A stretch of 64,000 bases of DNA from CAWBUW01 sp963792075 (GTDB taxonomy: Bacteria > Chloroflexota > Anaerolineae > Anaerolineales > UBA4823). The position numbers were made by a program, and so were the translations under genes. Each line of letters starts with the position of its first letter. The stretch's first letter is position 1. The stretch lies in the NCBI GenBank assembly GCA_963792075.1, contig CAWBUW010000007.1:372001-436000 (forward strand). Direction: 5' to 3'. Under the pieces are notes generated by a model. That model was not told the DNA's origin and ran no database searches. It saw only the letters and a list, made by a program, of their open reading frames with translations. Shown here one piece after another: positions 34,138-42,421 of this stretch.

Positions 34138-35731
34138 CCTCCCCCCAACCGCCGCCGCCGGGAGTACTTATGCGCAGCACATCCCCGGCCTGTAACTCCA
34201 ATGTGCCTTTACCGGGCAGTGAGGTCTCCAGTCTGTCGCGCAGCAAGACGTTTTCTCCACATGCACCTGGCAATCCCCCTGCTAATCCATAAGGTCGAGT
34301 ACGGCGCCGGTCGGATAAAAGCGTGACTTGAACCGGAACCAGGCATTCGATCTCGCGCTGAAGGCCCTCTCCCCCCCGCCAGCGGCCTGCGCCGCCCGAA
34401 CCGTGCCGCAGCACATAACGCCGGATACGCAGCGGGTAAGCGTACTCCAGCGCCTCGATGGGTGTGTTGAGCGTATTCGTCATATGGGTATGCACGGCGC
34501 TGGCGCCGTCAGCGCCGTGCGAGGCGCCCTGCCCGCCGGCGAGGGTCTCGTAATAGGCGAAAGGCTTGTCCCGGTATGGGTCCCAGCCACCGATGGTCAG
34601 GTTATTCATCGTGCCCTGGCTGGCAGCCGGGACGCGGTCGGGGTCTGCCTGCGCCAGTGCACCAAGCAAGACATCCACAATGCGCTGCGAGGTTTCCACG
34701 TTGCCGCCCGCCACTGCTGCAGGCTGGCGGGCGTTGACCACCGTGCCCAGCGGCGCGATTACCTCGATCGGGCGCAGGCAGCCGGCGTTGTTCGGTACAT
34801 CCAGCCCGATCAGGCAGCGGAATACGTAATACACTGCCGAGAGTGTGATGGCATATACTGCGTTGATGCTTCCAAGCTGCTGTGGCGCTGATCCAGTGAA
34901 ATCTACGCTCGCCGCATCACCCAGGATGCGCACCGTGACTTGGATCGGTACGACGCCAGGCCGGATGCCATCGTCGTCTAACGCATCCTGGAAGAAATAC
35001 TCGCCGTCAGGCAGCGCTTGCAGCAGGGTACGCGTCATACGTTCGGTGTAATCCTGCAAGGCGCGCATGTATTGAGCGACCTCGTCCGCGCCATAATTCA
35101 CCGCCAGCTCCACCAGGCGGGCGATGCCGCGCTGGTTGGCAGCGATCTGCGCCCAAAGATCGCCGCGGCGCTCTTCGGGCGTGCGCACATTCGCTAACAG
35201 CAAGTCCAGCACTGCCTGGTTACATATACCACGTTCGAAGAGCTTGACCGGCGGGATGATCAGGCCCTCCTGGTAAATCTCGCGCGCCACGGGCATCGAT
35301 CCGGGCGTCATCCCGCCTACGTCGGCGTGGTGGGCGCGACTAGCGACGAAGCCAAAAGGCTGTACGGTCTCGCCGGGCAGGAAAACCGGCGCAACCAGCG
35401 TAATATCAGGCAAATGTGTGCCGCCCAGGAAGGGGTCGTTGAGCAGCACCATATCTCCAGGGTGCAGCCCGGCATCTGCATGTAAAAATTTCTCTACCGC
35501 AGCGGCTACTGAGAGCGGCATCGAACCCAGGTGGACTGGGATGTGCGCCGCCTGAGCGATCATCTCTCCGTTGGAATCGAAAACGGCGCAAGAAAAGTCG
35601 CGCCGTTCTTTGATGTTGGGAGAGTAGCTGGCTTTGCGCAGGATAAGTCCCATCTCCTCGGCAACCGCAGCGAAGAGATGCTTGAAGATTTCGAGGCGGA
35701 TGGGGTCAGGCCCGGCCTGTGCGGAGGGCAT
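34130..35731 (-). CDS. hyuB: Hydantoinase B/oxoprolinase-family protein
   Basis: A 533-residue HyuB-family subunit. The signatures SPNIKERRDFSCAVFD, HIPVHLGSMP, NDPFLGGTHLPDITLV and GGNVETSQRIVDVLLGAL are present. With HyuA it forms ATP-dependent amidohydrolases or carboxylases acting on hydantoins, 5-oxoproline or acetone; the substrate is not predictable. Its ATG overlaps the prs stop (TGATG), showing translational coupling. The matching A subunit is not adjacent but about 1.8 kb upstream at 37578-39665, with prs and two small genes between. Confidence -1.
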   Translation of the reverse strand: MPSAQAGPDPIRLEIFKHLFAAVAEEMGLILRKASYSPNIKERRDFSCAVFDSNGEMIAQAAHIPVHLGSMPLSVAAAVEKFLHADAGLHPGDMVLLNDPFLGGTHLPDITLVAPVFLPGETVQPFGFVASRAHHADVGGMTPGSMPVAREIYQEGLIIPPVKLFERGICNQAVLDLLLANVRTPEERRGDLWAQIAANQRGIARLVELAVNYGADEVAQYMRALQDYTERMTRTLLQALPDGEYFFQDALDDDGIRPGVVPIQVTVRILGDAASVDFTGSAPQQLGSINAVYAITLSAVYYVFRCLIGLDVPNNAGCLRPIEVIAPLGTVVNARQPAAVAGGNVETSQRIVDVLLGALAQADPDRVPAASQGTMNNLTIGGWDPYRDKPFAYYETLAGGQGASHGADGASAVHTHMTNTLNTPIEALEYAYPLRIRRYVLRHGSGGAGRWRGGEGLQREIECLVPVQVTLLSDRRRTRPYGLAGGLPGACGENVLLRDRLETSLPGKGTLELQAGDVLRISTPGGGGWGEVK

Positions 35732-36684
35732 CAGGTCAGCACCAGCTTGGCGGAGATGCTCACGCCCTGGTGGATGTCTTTGATGATCCCGGCGAGCAGC
35801 GGCGCAATCGAGATGATCTCCAGCTTGGGGTGGCGTTTTTCTGGGGGAACTTTGATCGTGTTGGTCACGACCAGTTTTTCGATGCGGTCATCTGCATCCA
35901 GGATTTCGAGCGCGGTGGGCAGCAGGATGGGGTGAGTGATGGCGAAGCAGGCTTTGCCTTCTGCACCCTGCTCGTAAAGGATATCGATTTGCTTGAGCAC
36001 GCTGCCCGAGGCGATCATATCGTCGATGACGATCGGGCGGCGGCCTTTGATATCACCTACAACGTGTGTGGTTTGCGTCTGGGTGAAGCTTTCGCGGCGT
36101 TTGTGCATGACCACAAAAGGTAGACCCAGCAGCCCGGCGTAGCGTCCGGCCACGCTGGCGCGCCCGACGTCTGGGCTGACGATCGCCGCATTGGTAAACT
36201 CAGGCTTGCGGAAATAATCGGCCAGCAGCGGGATAGCTGTACACGGGTCCACAGGAATATTGAAGAAGCCTTGCGTAGCGGGGTTATGGATGTCCACAAA
36301 AATGACCCGCGAGGCGCCCTGCTTTTCGAGCAGGTTAGCTACCACGCGGGAAGAGATTGCCTCGCGCCCGCGCGCCATGCGGTCCTGCCGGGCATAGGGG
36401 TAATATGGCATCACCACGCTGATCTCGTGTGCACTGGCGCGGCGGAAAGCATCCAGGTAGAGCAGCAACTCAATAAGGTTGTCATTGACTGGCATGGAAC
36501 AAGGCTGTACCAGGAAAATGTCCTGGTCACGCACCACTTCGTCGATCATCACATACACTTCGCTGTCGCGCAGATGGGTCGTGGTGGACTTGCCCAACTG
36601 CACGCCCAGGATCTGGGCGATCTCTTGGGCAAGTGCGGGATGTGCCGAACCAGTAAAAATTCGCAGAGGGTGGTTAGTAGACAT
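35731..36684 (-). CDS. prs: Ribose-phosphate pyrophosphokinase
   Basis: A 317-residue PRPP synthetase converting ribose 5-phosphate and ATP to PRPP. RDSEVYVMIDE, PYYPYARQDRM (ATP loop), DIHNPATQGFF and the PRPP-binding IVIDDMIASGSV are visible. The catalytic-flexible-loop KRR motif is present (HKRRESF). It supplies the PRPP used by NadC nearby and by nucleotide synthesis. ATG at 36684. Stop overlaps the hyuB start by one base. Confidence -1.
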   Translation of the reverse strand: MSTNHPLRIFTGSAHPALAQEIAQILGVQLGKSTTTHLRDSEVYVMIDEVVRDQDIFLVQPCSMPVNDNLIELLLYLDAFRRASAHEISVVMPYYPYARQDRMARGREAISSRVVANLLEKQGASRVIFVDIHNPATQGFFNIPVDPCTAIPLLADYFRKPEFTNAAIVSPDVGRASVAGRYAGLLGLPFVVMHKRRESFTQTQTTHVVGDIKGRRPIVIDDMIASGSVLKQIDILYEQGAEGKACFAITHPILLPTALEILDADDRIEKLVVTNTIKVPPEKRHPKLEIISIAPLLAGIIKDIHQGVSISAKLVLT

Positions 36685-36815
36685 GCACGCTCCTCACAAA
36701 GGATATCGTGGCAGGCGACATTGGGTCGCTCGCCACAATGCAAATATTCCCTATTTTAACCCGATTTCATAAAAGATGACGGAGCATTATCTGACATGGG
36801 TGCACTAAAAGGTCG

Positions 36816-36865
36816 TTGGTGGTGTGTGTGCGGGCGGCGTACGCCGCCCGCACACACACCACCAA
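36816..36865. repeat. 50-bp perfect zero-loop palindrome
   Basis: Positions 36816-36840 are the exact reverse complement of 36841-36865. The arm reads TTGGTGGTGTGTGTGC then GGGCGGCGT. It lies between divergent prs and a short plus-strand gene. The rest of 36685-36993 shows TATAAT at 36943-36948 and no gene. Confidence -1.
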
Positions 36866-36993
36866 ATTCAACAACTTTTGAGTGCTCTCTCTGACATGCA
36901 TCCTTATTGCACGCCCTCTGGATAACATGAGAAGAAATGTGTTATAATCGGATAAAATTTGTCCCAATATCACAACATACTTGAGGTACCAAA

Positions 36994-37173
36994 ATGTACA
37001 TTTTACATATTGAACACCCAGTGCTTAATTACAACGGTTGGAAGCAGGCTTTTGATAGCGACCCTGTGGGACGCGAAAAGATGGGTGTGCAGCGCTACCA
37101 AATTCTGCGCCCGCTGGACGACCTTAATTTTGAGTTAGGGAAATCCCAGATAGGAGCATCTCATGGTCACTAA
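36994..37173 (+). pseudogene. Truncated small alpha/beta-barrel-like protein (59 residues)
   Basis: An ORF starting MYILHIEHPVLNYNGWKQAF and continuing through VGREKMGVQRYQILRPLDD, a beta-alpha-beta start typical of dimeric ferredoxin-like barrels of about 95 residues. After RPLDD the frame reads NFELGKSQIGASHGH and stops, so the second half of the domain is missing. It overlaps the start of the next gene by 11 bases. TATAAT 46 bases upstream is a possible -10 box. It is probably a gene remnant whose 3' half was deleted when it was joined to the VOC gene. Confidence -1.
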
Positions 37174-37552
37174 AATCTTTGTCAATCTACCGATTAAAGA
37201 CCTCAATAAATCAGTCGAATTCTTCACCTGGCTCGGTTTTACCTTTGACCCGCACTTCACTGACAAGAATGCCACTTGCATGATCTTGGGTGAGAACATG
37301 TACGTCATGCTGCTGGTGGAAGAATTCTTCAAGACCTTTATTCCTAATTCCATCGCAGACTTTTCGAAAAGCACAGAATCCATCGTATCACTGTTTGTCG
37401 AAAGCCGCGCGAAGGTCGATCAGATGGTAGACAGCGCGATCAAAGCGGGTGGGAAGGAATTGAGGAAACCCCAGGACCAGGCAAATATGTATGTGCGTAG
37501 TTTCCAGGACCTGGATGGGCATTTGTGGGAAATTTTCTACATGGATGGGTAG
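37163..37552 (+). CDS. VOC-family (glyoxalase/dioxygenase fold) protein
   Basis: A 129-residue single-chain VOC protein with two beta-alpha-beta-beta-beta modules: IFVNLPIKDLNKSVEFFTWLGF at the start and FQDLDGHLWEIFYMD at the end. Glu in the last strand is a typical metal ligand; the first-strand ligand position holds Asn, so metal binding may be altered. It matches the lactoylglutathione lyase-like group of unknown substrate. It is translationally linked to the truncated gene upstream. TAGGAGC precedes ATG. Confidence -1.
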   Translation: MVTKIFVNLPIKDLNKSVEFFTWLGFTFDPHFTDKNATCMILGENMYVMLLVEEFFKTFIPNSIADFSKSTESIVSLFVESRAKVDQMVDSAIKAGGKELRKPQDQANMYVRSFQDLDGHLWEIFYMDG

Positions 37553-37577
37553 TCTCTTGGGTGCTAATAAAGAAGCA

Positions 37578-39665
37578 CTAAGAAACCTCTACCCAGATAT
37601 TTAGCAAGGGATCCACCTGGGCCAGGTCGAGCGGGTGGAGCAGCAGGGTGGTGTCAGCGCGCACGACCAGAGCAGGACCAGCGAGCATGTTTCCCGGTCG
37701 CAGCAGTTCAGCGCGGTAGCAGGGGAGTGATTGTGTGGTTTCTGCGGTATTCAGCACCACACTGCGTGCGCCGAGATAGGCCGCGGAGGGGTCAGGCCCG
37801 GCAACGGGGAAAGCGGGCAGCGCCAGCGGGGGCAGCTTGTCCACGGCGTGCAAGCGCAAGTTGACAATCTCAGCCGGCGCGCCGGTCTGCGCATAGGCAT
37901 AGGCCTGCTGGTAAACGGCTTCGAAATCGGCCAGCAGCCCCACCAGTGAGGGCGGCCAGGCAACCGGCAGCTCATAGGATTGGCCACGATAGCGCATATC
38001 CAGGGAAGTCTGGATTTCGGTAACGGCAGTTCCGCTGTAACCCCCCGGATGCTCGTTCGAAAGGTCAGCCACGGCTCGTTCCCGCAGTGGACGGAAAGCG
38101 GCTTCAATCGTCTCCGGGCTGGATGCACCTGGCAGCATTACGGTTTGGGTATAGTCCTTTTCGACATTGGCCGCCAGCATGCCCAACGCCGAGAGCGTGG
38201 AAGCGTAAGGCGGCACCAGGAAACGCGGGATGCCCAACCTGCGGGCCAGGCTGCTGGCGTGCAACCCGCCTGCCCCGCCAAACGACAGCAGTGTGAACTG
38301 CTGTGGGTCATGGCCGCGTTCCACCGAGACCAAGCGCAGGGCGCGTTCCATGTGCGCATCGGCGACCGCCACGATGCCCAGCGCAGTCTGGACCGGATTC
38401 AGCCCGAGCTTTTCGCCCAGGCGAGCGATAGCCCGGTTCGAGCGTTCGGGCAGCAGGGGCAGGCTGCCATCCAGGAAGAACTCGGGCAGCAGACGACCCA
38501 GCAGCAGGTTGGCATCTGTGACGGTAGGCAGGACGCGCTCAGGCTGGGTGAGGGGGTTGGCGCGCCCGTAGCAGGCGGGACCCGGGTCTGCGCCGGCGGA
38601 CTGAGGGCCAACGCGCAGCGCTCCCCCCGCATCTACCCAGGCGATAGAACCGCCGCCTGAGCCAATGGTGTGGATATCCAGCACCGGCAGGCGGATGGGC
38701 AGTCCGCCGATCACGGCCTCGTTCGTGAGCGTGGGAATACCTGCAATCAGCGAGACATCGGTGGAAGTCCCGCCCATGTCAAACGAAATAATTTTTACAG
38801 GCTCTTGGTTTTGCCCGTGCTCTGCAAATTGAGAGATGAGGCGGCAGCCGACTATGCCGCCTGCCGGGCCAGACAGGATGCAGCGGACACCGAAACGTCG
38901 CGCTTCCGCGGTACTGATGATCCCGCCGTTAGACTGCATGATCTGCAAGCTGAGCGCCGGACTGTCCTGGGAAGGGGCGTGAAGCGCGACATCCAGCCGG
39001 GCCAGGTAGTGGTCGAGCACTGGCGAAACGTAGGCGTTGATCACGGTGGTGCTCATGCGTTCATATTCACGGTATTCGGGCGCAACCTCGTGCGAGGCAG
39101 AAACGAAGAAACCTGCCTGGCGCAGGTGGGCTGCAATTTGCGCTTCGTGCGCGGGGTGCAGGAAGGAAAACAGCAAACACACGGCTACCGAGCTCAGGCC
39201 GCGGCTTTTGATCTCCGCAGCAAGGGGAGGCAGTACGGTTGGATCGAGCGGAGTGATGACCTCTCCAGAAGCCGTAACACGTTCGCTGACCTCAAAGCGC
39301 TCCTCGGCGGCTACCAACGGCGTCGGGGGGATGGATGCCAGGTTGTACAGTTCGGGGCGGTTCTGCCGCCCGATCTGCAGGATGTCGGAAAAACCCTGCG
39401 TGGTGACCAGCGCGGTAGGGACGCCTTTGCGTTCGAGCAGGGCGTTGGTGGCGACTGTTGAGCCGTGCACGATACGGGCCGGGCGAGCTGCTGGCGGCGG
39501 GTACAGCCCCAACCGGCGCAGCCCCTCGATCACCGCCTGGGATGGGTCAGAGGGGGTGGAAAGAACCTTGAAGGTGGTCAGCGCACCGGTGAGGGGGTCG
39601 TGAACCACGAAATCGGTGAAGGTGCCGCCGATGTCGATGCCGATGTGGAGGGGTGGGTAAGTCAT
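37578..39665 (-). CDS. hyuA: Hydantoinase A/oxoprolinase-family protein
   Basis: A 695-residue ASKHA-fold ATP-dependent subunit. GIDIGGTFTDFVV at the N-terminus is phosphate-binding loop 1; HGSTVATNALLERKG and FDMGGTSTDVSLI follow as in all HyuA proteins. It pairs with HyuB at 34130-35731 to form a hydantoinase, oxoprolinase or acetophenone/acetone-carboxylase-like enzyme. There is no obvious Shine-Dalgarno at ATG 39665. The A and B genes are separated by prs and a divergent pair, an uncommon arrangement. Confidence -1.
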   Translation of the reverse strand: MTYPPLHIGIDIGGTFTDFVVHDPLTGALTTFKVLSTPSDPSQAVIEGLRRLGLYPPPAARPARIVHGSTVATNALLERKGVPTALVTTQGFSDILQIGRQNRPELYNLASIPPTPLVAAEERFEVSERVTASGEVITPLDPTVLPPLAAEIKSRGLSSVAVCLLFSFLHPAHEAQIAAHLRQAGFFVSASHEVAPEYREYERMSTTVINAYVSPVLDHYLARLDVALHAPSQDSPALSLQIMQSNGGIISTAEARRFGVRCILSGPAGGIVGCRLISQFAEHGQNQEPVKIISFDMGGTSTDVSLIAGIPTLTNEAVIGGLPIRLPVLDIHTIGSGGGSIAWVDAGGALRVGPQSAGADPGPACYGRANPLTQPERVLPTVTDANLLLGRLLPEFFLDGSLPLLPERSNRAIARLGEKLGLNPVQTALGIVAVADAHMERALRLVSVERGHDPQQFTLLSFGGAGGLHASSLARRLGIPRFLVPPYASTLSALGMLAANVEKDYTQTVMLPGASSPETIEAAFRPLRERAVADLSNEHPGGYSGTAVTEIQTSLDMRYRGQSYELPVAWPPSLVGLLADFEAVYQQAYAYAQTGAPAEIVNLRLHAVDKLPPLALPAFPVAGPDPSAAYLGARSVVLNTAETTQSLPCYRAELLRPGNMLAGPALVVRADTTLLLHPLDLAQVDPLLNIWVEVS

Positions 39666-39706
39666 GGATTGATGGAAGAATGAAAGGTTTGGAGATAAAG
39701 ATTATT

Positions 39707-40855
39707 TTAACCACGAAATAGTGGAGGCTGGTAAGGCGGGCGGAAACCGTTGAGCAGCAGGTAGGGCGCGGCGCGGGTGGTCTGGATGCCCAGCTTGCGC
39801 AAATCTTCGATGGACAGGATGCGCTGCTGGCGGCGTGCGGAAAGTATCACGGCGGCGCTGCGTGGGCCAATGCCTGGGACGCGCAGGAGCTGCTCGCGCG
39901 AGGCGCGGTTGATCTCCACCGGTGTTTCGGCCAGGTTGACCTGCGCCCAGGCCAGCTTAGGATCGGTGTGCAGAGGCAGGGAACCGTCGGACTCGAAGGG
40001 CAGCTCCTCCAGGTGGAAGCCATAATCCCTGAGCAAGAAAGAGGCTTCATACAATCGCGCGCTGCGCAGAGGCGGCGAGGGTGGCAGGTTTTCCAGTGGG
40101 GTGTCTTCGATGGGATTGAACGAGGAGAAGTACGCTCTGCGCAGATGTAACTGGCTGTACAGCGCAGCAGTGGTGGAGAGCAGCTCCAGGTCGTTTTCAC
40201 CGACCGCGCCCACGACGAACTGCGTTACAGAAGAGGGCCAGCGTCCGTTCCAGCCCAGGTGATCGGGCTGCGTGCGGCGGACCTCATCCACCCAGCGCAG
40301 GGGCTGGAGCAGTTCATCCAGGAACCGTTTGCGCGGCGCCAGGTCCGCCAGGCGGCGGGTGTTGGGAGCCTCCAGGTTGATCGAGACGCGGTCAGCCAGG
40401 CGCATGGCCTGTTCCACCTGCGCCTTCTCGGCGCCGGGCATGATCTTGAGATGTAAATAGCCGGTGTAGCCGGCTTTGTTGCGCAAGATGTCGGCGGTGT
40501 CAAGCAGCAGGTCCTGCGTGTACAGCCCGCCTTTGACCACGCCTGAACTGATAAACAGCCCTTCGACCGCACCTGCGCGGTACAGGGCAAGGAAGGTGCT
40601 GGCAAACTCGTCTGGTTTGAAGGTGGCTCTATGGAAATCACGCCCGGCGCGGAAGGGGCAGTAGAAACAGTTGCGCTCACAGGCCGAAGTGAGAAGAGTC
40701 TTGAGCAGCTTGATCTGCTGGCCATTGGGCAGCCGCGCGGTGCCAACTTGTAGGTCGTCTGGATGGGAAGTGGGGAGCTGCGGGCAGCCTGTCTCTTCAG
40801 CAGGCTCCAGAGTCATTTGGGAGGTGAGAAGCTTGAGGCGTTCAATATCGACCAT
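39707..40855 (-). CDS. Radical SAM protein linked to DNA modification/repair, with C-terminal helix-hairpin-helix
   Basis: A 382-residue radical SAM enzyme. CERNCFYC gives the [4Fe-4S] cysteines 59, 63 and 66 in CX3CX2C spacing. The C-terminal RVPGIGPRSAAVILSARR is a helix-hairpin-helix DNA-binding motif, which together defines the family often found next to a UDG-type DNA glycosylase (TIGR03916-like). No glycosylase gene is in this window. The start MVDIERL at 40855 is chosen because a perfect promoter lies 7 bases upstream, making a leaderless mRNA; the frame to 40933 would run through the promoter and a palindrome. Confidence -1.
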   Translation of the reverse strand: MVDIERLKLLTSQMTLEPAEETGCPQLPTSHPDDLQVGTARLPNGQQIKLLKTLLTSACERNCFYCPFRAGRDFHRATFKPDEFASTFLALYRAGAVEGLFISSGVVKGGLYTQDLLLDTADILRNKAGYTGYLHLKIMPGAEKAQVEQAMRLADRVSINLEAPNTRRLADLAPRKRFLDELLQPLRWVDEVRRTQPDHLGWNGRWPSSVTQFVVGAVGENDLELLSTTAALYSQLHLRRAYFSSFNPIEDTPLENLPPSPPLRSARLYEASFLLRDYGFHLEELPFESDGSLPLHTDPKLAWAQVNLAETPVEINRASREQLLRVPGIGPRSAAVILSARRQQRILSIEDLRKLGIQTTRAAPYLLLNGFRPPYQPPLFRG

Positions 40856-40861
40856 AAAACA

Positions 40862-40890
40862 ATTATAGAACAATTGTTTCAGACTGTCAA
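40862..40890 (-). promoter_or_regulatory. Perfect consensus promoter of the radical SAM gene
   Basis: On the minus strand TTGACA (40890-40885), 17 bases, TATAAT (40867-40862). Six bases separate TATAAT from the ATG, so transcription should begin at or next to the start codon. Confidence -1.
40868..40880. promoter_or_regulatory. Candidate LexA (Cheo-type) box in the promoter spacer
   Basis: GAACAATTGTTTC is near-palindromic and matches the Gram-positive LexA pattern GAAC-N4-GTTYC. It fills the -35/-10 spacer of a DNA-repair-type gene. Whether this organism's LexA uses that box is not known from the window. Confidence -1.
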
Positions 40891-40897
40891 ACAAATA

Positions 40898-40934
40898 CGT
40901 GTGTGCTGGCAGCGCAGCTGCCAGCACACACACG
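40898..40934. repeat. Palindrome between htrA and the radical SAM gene
   Basis: CGTGTGTGCTGGCAGC (40898-40913) pairs with the 18-base right arm (40917-40934) around GCA, apex GC-GCA-GC; the right arm is longer by one CA dinucleotide. Confidence -1.
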
Positions 40935-40941
40935 ATAATTA

Positions 40942-42063
40942 TTATGAGGCTTCGGCCAGGGTTACCTGCACTTGCATTTCTTTTCCATCGCGTACGAAGG
41001 TGACGGTCACTTCGTCGCCAGCCTTGTATTGGAACAAGATATTGATATAAGAGTGGGTCTCGTCCAGCGAGATTTCCCCGATCTGGGTGATGATGTCGCC
41101 TACCTGCAGGCCCGCCTTGTTAGCGGGGCTGCCCGAAGCTACCTTTGTCAGGTACACGCCCCATTGAACGGGAAGGCGGTACATACGCGCCACGTCTGGC
41201 GAGATAGCCTGGAACTGCACGCCCATATACGGGCGGGAGACGTGCCCTTTATCGATAATCTGGCTGGCTACAGCCTGCACTGTGTTCGCCGGGATGGCAA
41301 ACCCCAGGCCCTCTGCCACAGCACCGGTGCCGCTGGAACGCACGACCAGCGTGTTGATCCCGACCACTTCGCCAGCCAGGTTGACCAGTGGGCCGCCCGA
41401 GTTACCCTGGTTGATGGCTGCATCGGTCTGGATCAGGTTTTCAATCTGGTACCCATCGCCGGTATCAATCGAGCGTCCGGTCGCACTGACCACACCCACC
41501 GTAACCGAGTTCTTAAAGTCGCCCAGCGGTGAGCCGATGGCAATTACAGTCTCACCAGGATCGAGCACCGCGGAGTTGCCCAAAGTAGCCACTGCCGGCA
41601 CCGTCCCCTCGGTTTTCAATACTGCCAGGTCAGCGTAAATATCCGTACCAACGATGGTTGCATCCTGCTTGCTGCCGTCCGAGAGCACCACCCACTGCTT
41701 GGTGGTGCCTTGGACCACATGGTTGTTTGTCAGGATATAGCCCTTCTCGCTGATAAATACGCCGCTGCCGCTGACCTCCGAATCAGACGTAGTCCCAAAG
41801 ATCGTCTGCTGACCGGGGTAGGTACCGACTACCGTCACCACAGCCGGGGCGACGCGCTTCACGACCCCGGTAATTGTCGTCTGTACATCCGTGCTGCTAA
41901 CCACCATTGCCTGGGGAACGCCGGTGTTGATGTCCGTTGCTGGCGCCACAGCAGGACTTGCGCTCGACGTTTGCGCGGCAGCCAATTTTTCGCTTGCAAG
42001 TTGGTACACTGCCAGCCCACCACCAACCGCGCCGGATACTGCCGAGACCCCGGCAACTAACAT
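40942..42063 (-). CDS. HtrA/DegP-family serine protease with PDZ domain
   Basis: A 373-residue trypsin-like protease of the membrane-anchored HtrA type. Counting from ATG 42063 the triad is His115 (TNNHVV), Asp145 (YADLAVLK) and Ser222 (GNSGGP); a PDZ domain covers about 280-370. The N-terminus is a truncated hydrophobic anchor. In-frame sequence before the ATG reads LEKILYIALV, completing a transmembrane helix. A GGAGG-preceded ATG at 42098 (MS) is out of frame by one base with this segment, so a one-base loss in CCTGG near 42093 is possible. Role: extracytoplasmic protein quality control. Confidence -1.
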   Translation of the reverse strand: MLVAGVSAVSGAVGGGLAVYQLASEKLAAAQTSSASPAVAPATDINTGVPQAMVVSSTDVQTTITGVVKRVAPAVVTVVGTYPGQQTIFGTTSDSEVSGSGVFISEKGYILTNNHVVQGTTKQWVVLSDGSKQDATIVGTDIYADLAVLKTEGTVPAVATLGNSAVLDPGETVIAIGSPLGDFKNSVTVGVVSATGRSIDTGDGYQIENLIQTDAAINQGNSGGPLVNLAGEVVGINTLVVRSSGTGAVAEGLGFAIPANTVQAVASQIIDKGHVSRPYMGVQFQAISPDVARMYRLPVQWGVYLTKVASGSPANKAGLQVGDIITQIGEISLDETHSYINILFQYKAGDEVTVTFVRDGKEMQVQVTLAEAS

Positions 42064-42228
42064 AACCAGCGCGATATAGAGGATCTTTTCCAGGACATTA
42101 CCACCTCCGTTGAAAAAGCTCCGAAACTGGGGAGCTTGGGGCGGATTGCAGCTCCTACTGCTGCAGCCCGCCTGCTACCTAACCTTTTCGGAGAAGAAAC
42201 CCAATCTCTTTCTGAGAATTGAATTTTG

Positions 42229-42269
42229 TTTGGTAGTGTGTGGCGGCGTAGCCGCCACACACTACCAAA
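42229..42269. repeat. Palindrome with GCGTAGC apex upstream of htrA
   Basis: Perfect 19-bp stem (42229-42247 with 42251-42269) around GTA. Begins TTTGGTAGTG, ends CACTACCAAA. Confidence -1.
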
Positions 42270-42371
42270 ACAATTTTCGGATACGATCTTAGTATAAACA
42301 GGAAGTGTGAAGGAATTGTTAAGAAGTAGTTACATTTTCTTTGCGTTTCGCTGAGAATATTCTAAGAAAAA

Positions 42372-42410
42372 GGTGGGTAGTCCCAAAAGCACACTTTGGG
42401 ACTACCCACC
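42372..42410. repeat. 16-bp-stem hairpin downstream of the COG4315 gene
   Basis: GGTGGGTAGTCCCAAA pairs with TTTGGGACTACCCACC around a 7-nt loop. The region 42099-42421 has only these two hairpins and no gene. Confidence -1.
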
Positions 42411-42421
42411 CCTGCTAGATG

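Noticed and set aside
38670..39461. Plus-strand ORF of 263 codons opposite hyuA
   Set aside because: Shadow frame of the GC-rich hyuA gene without recognisable domain or start signal.
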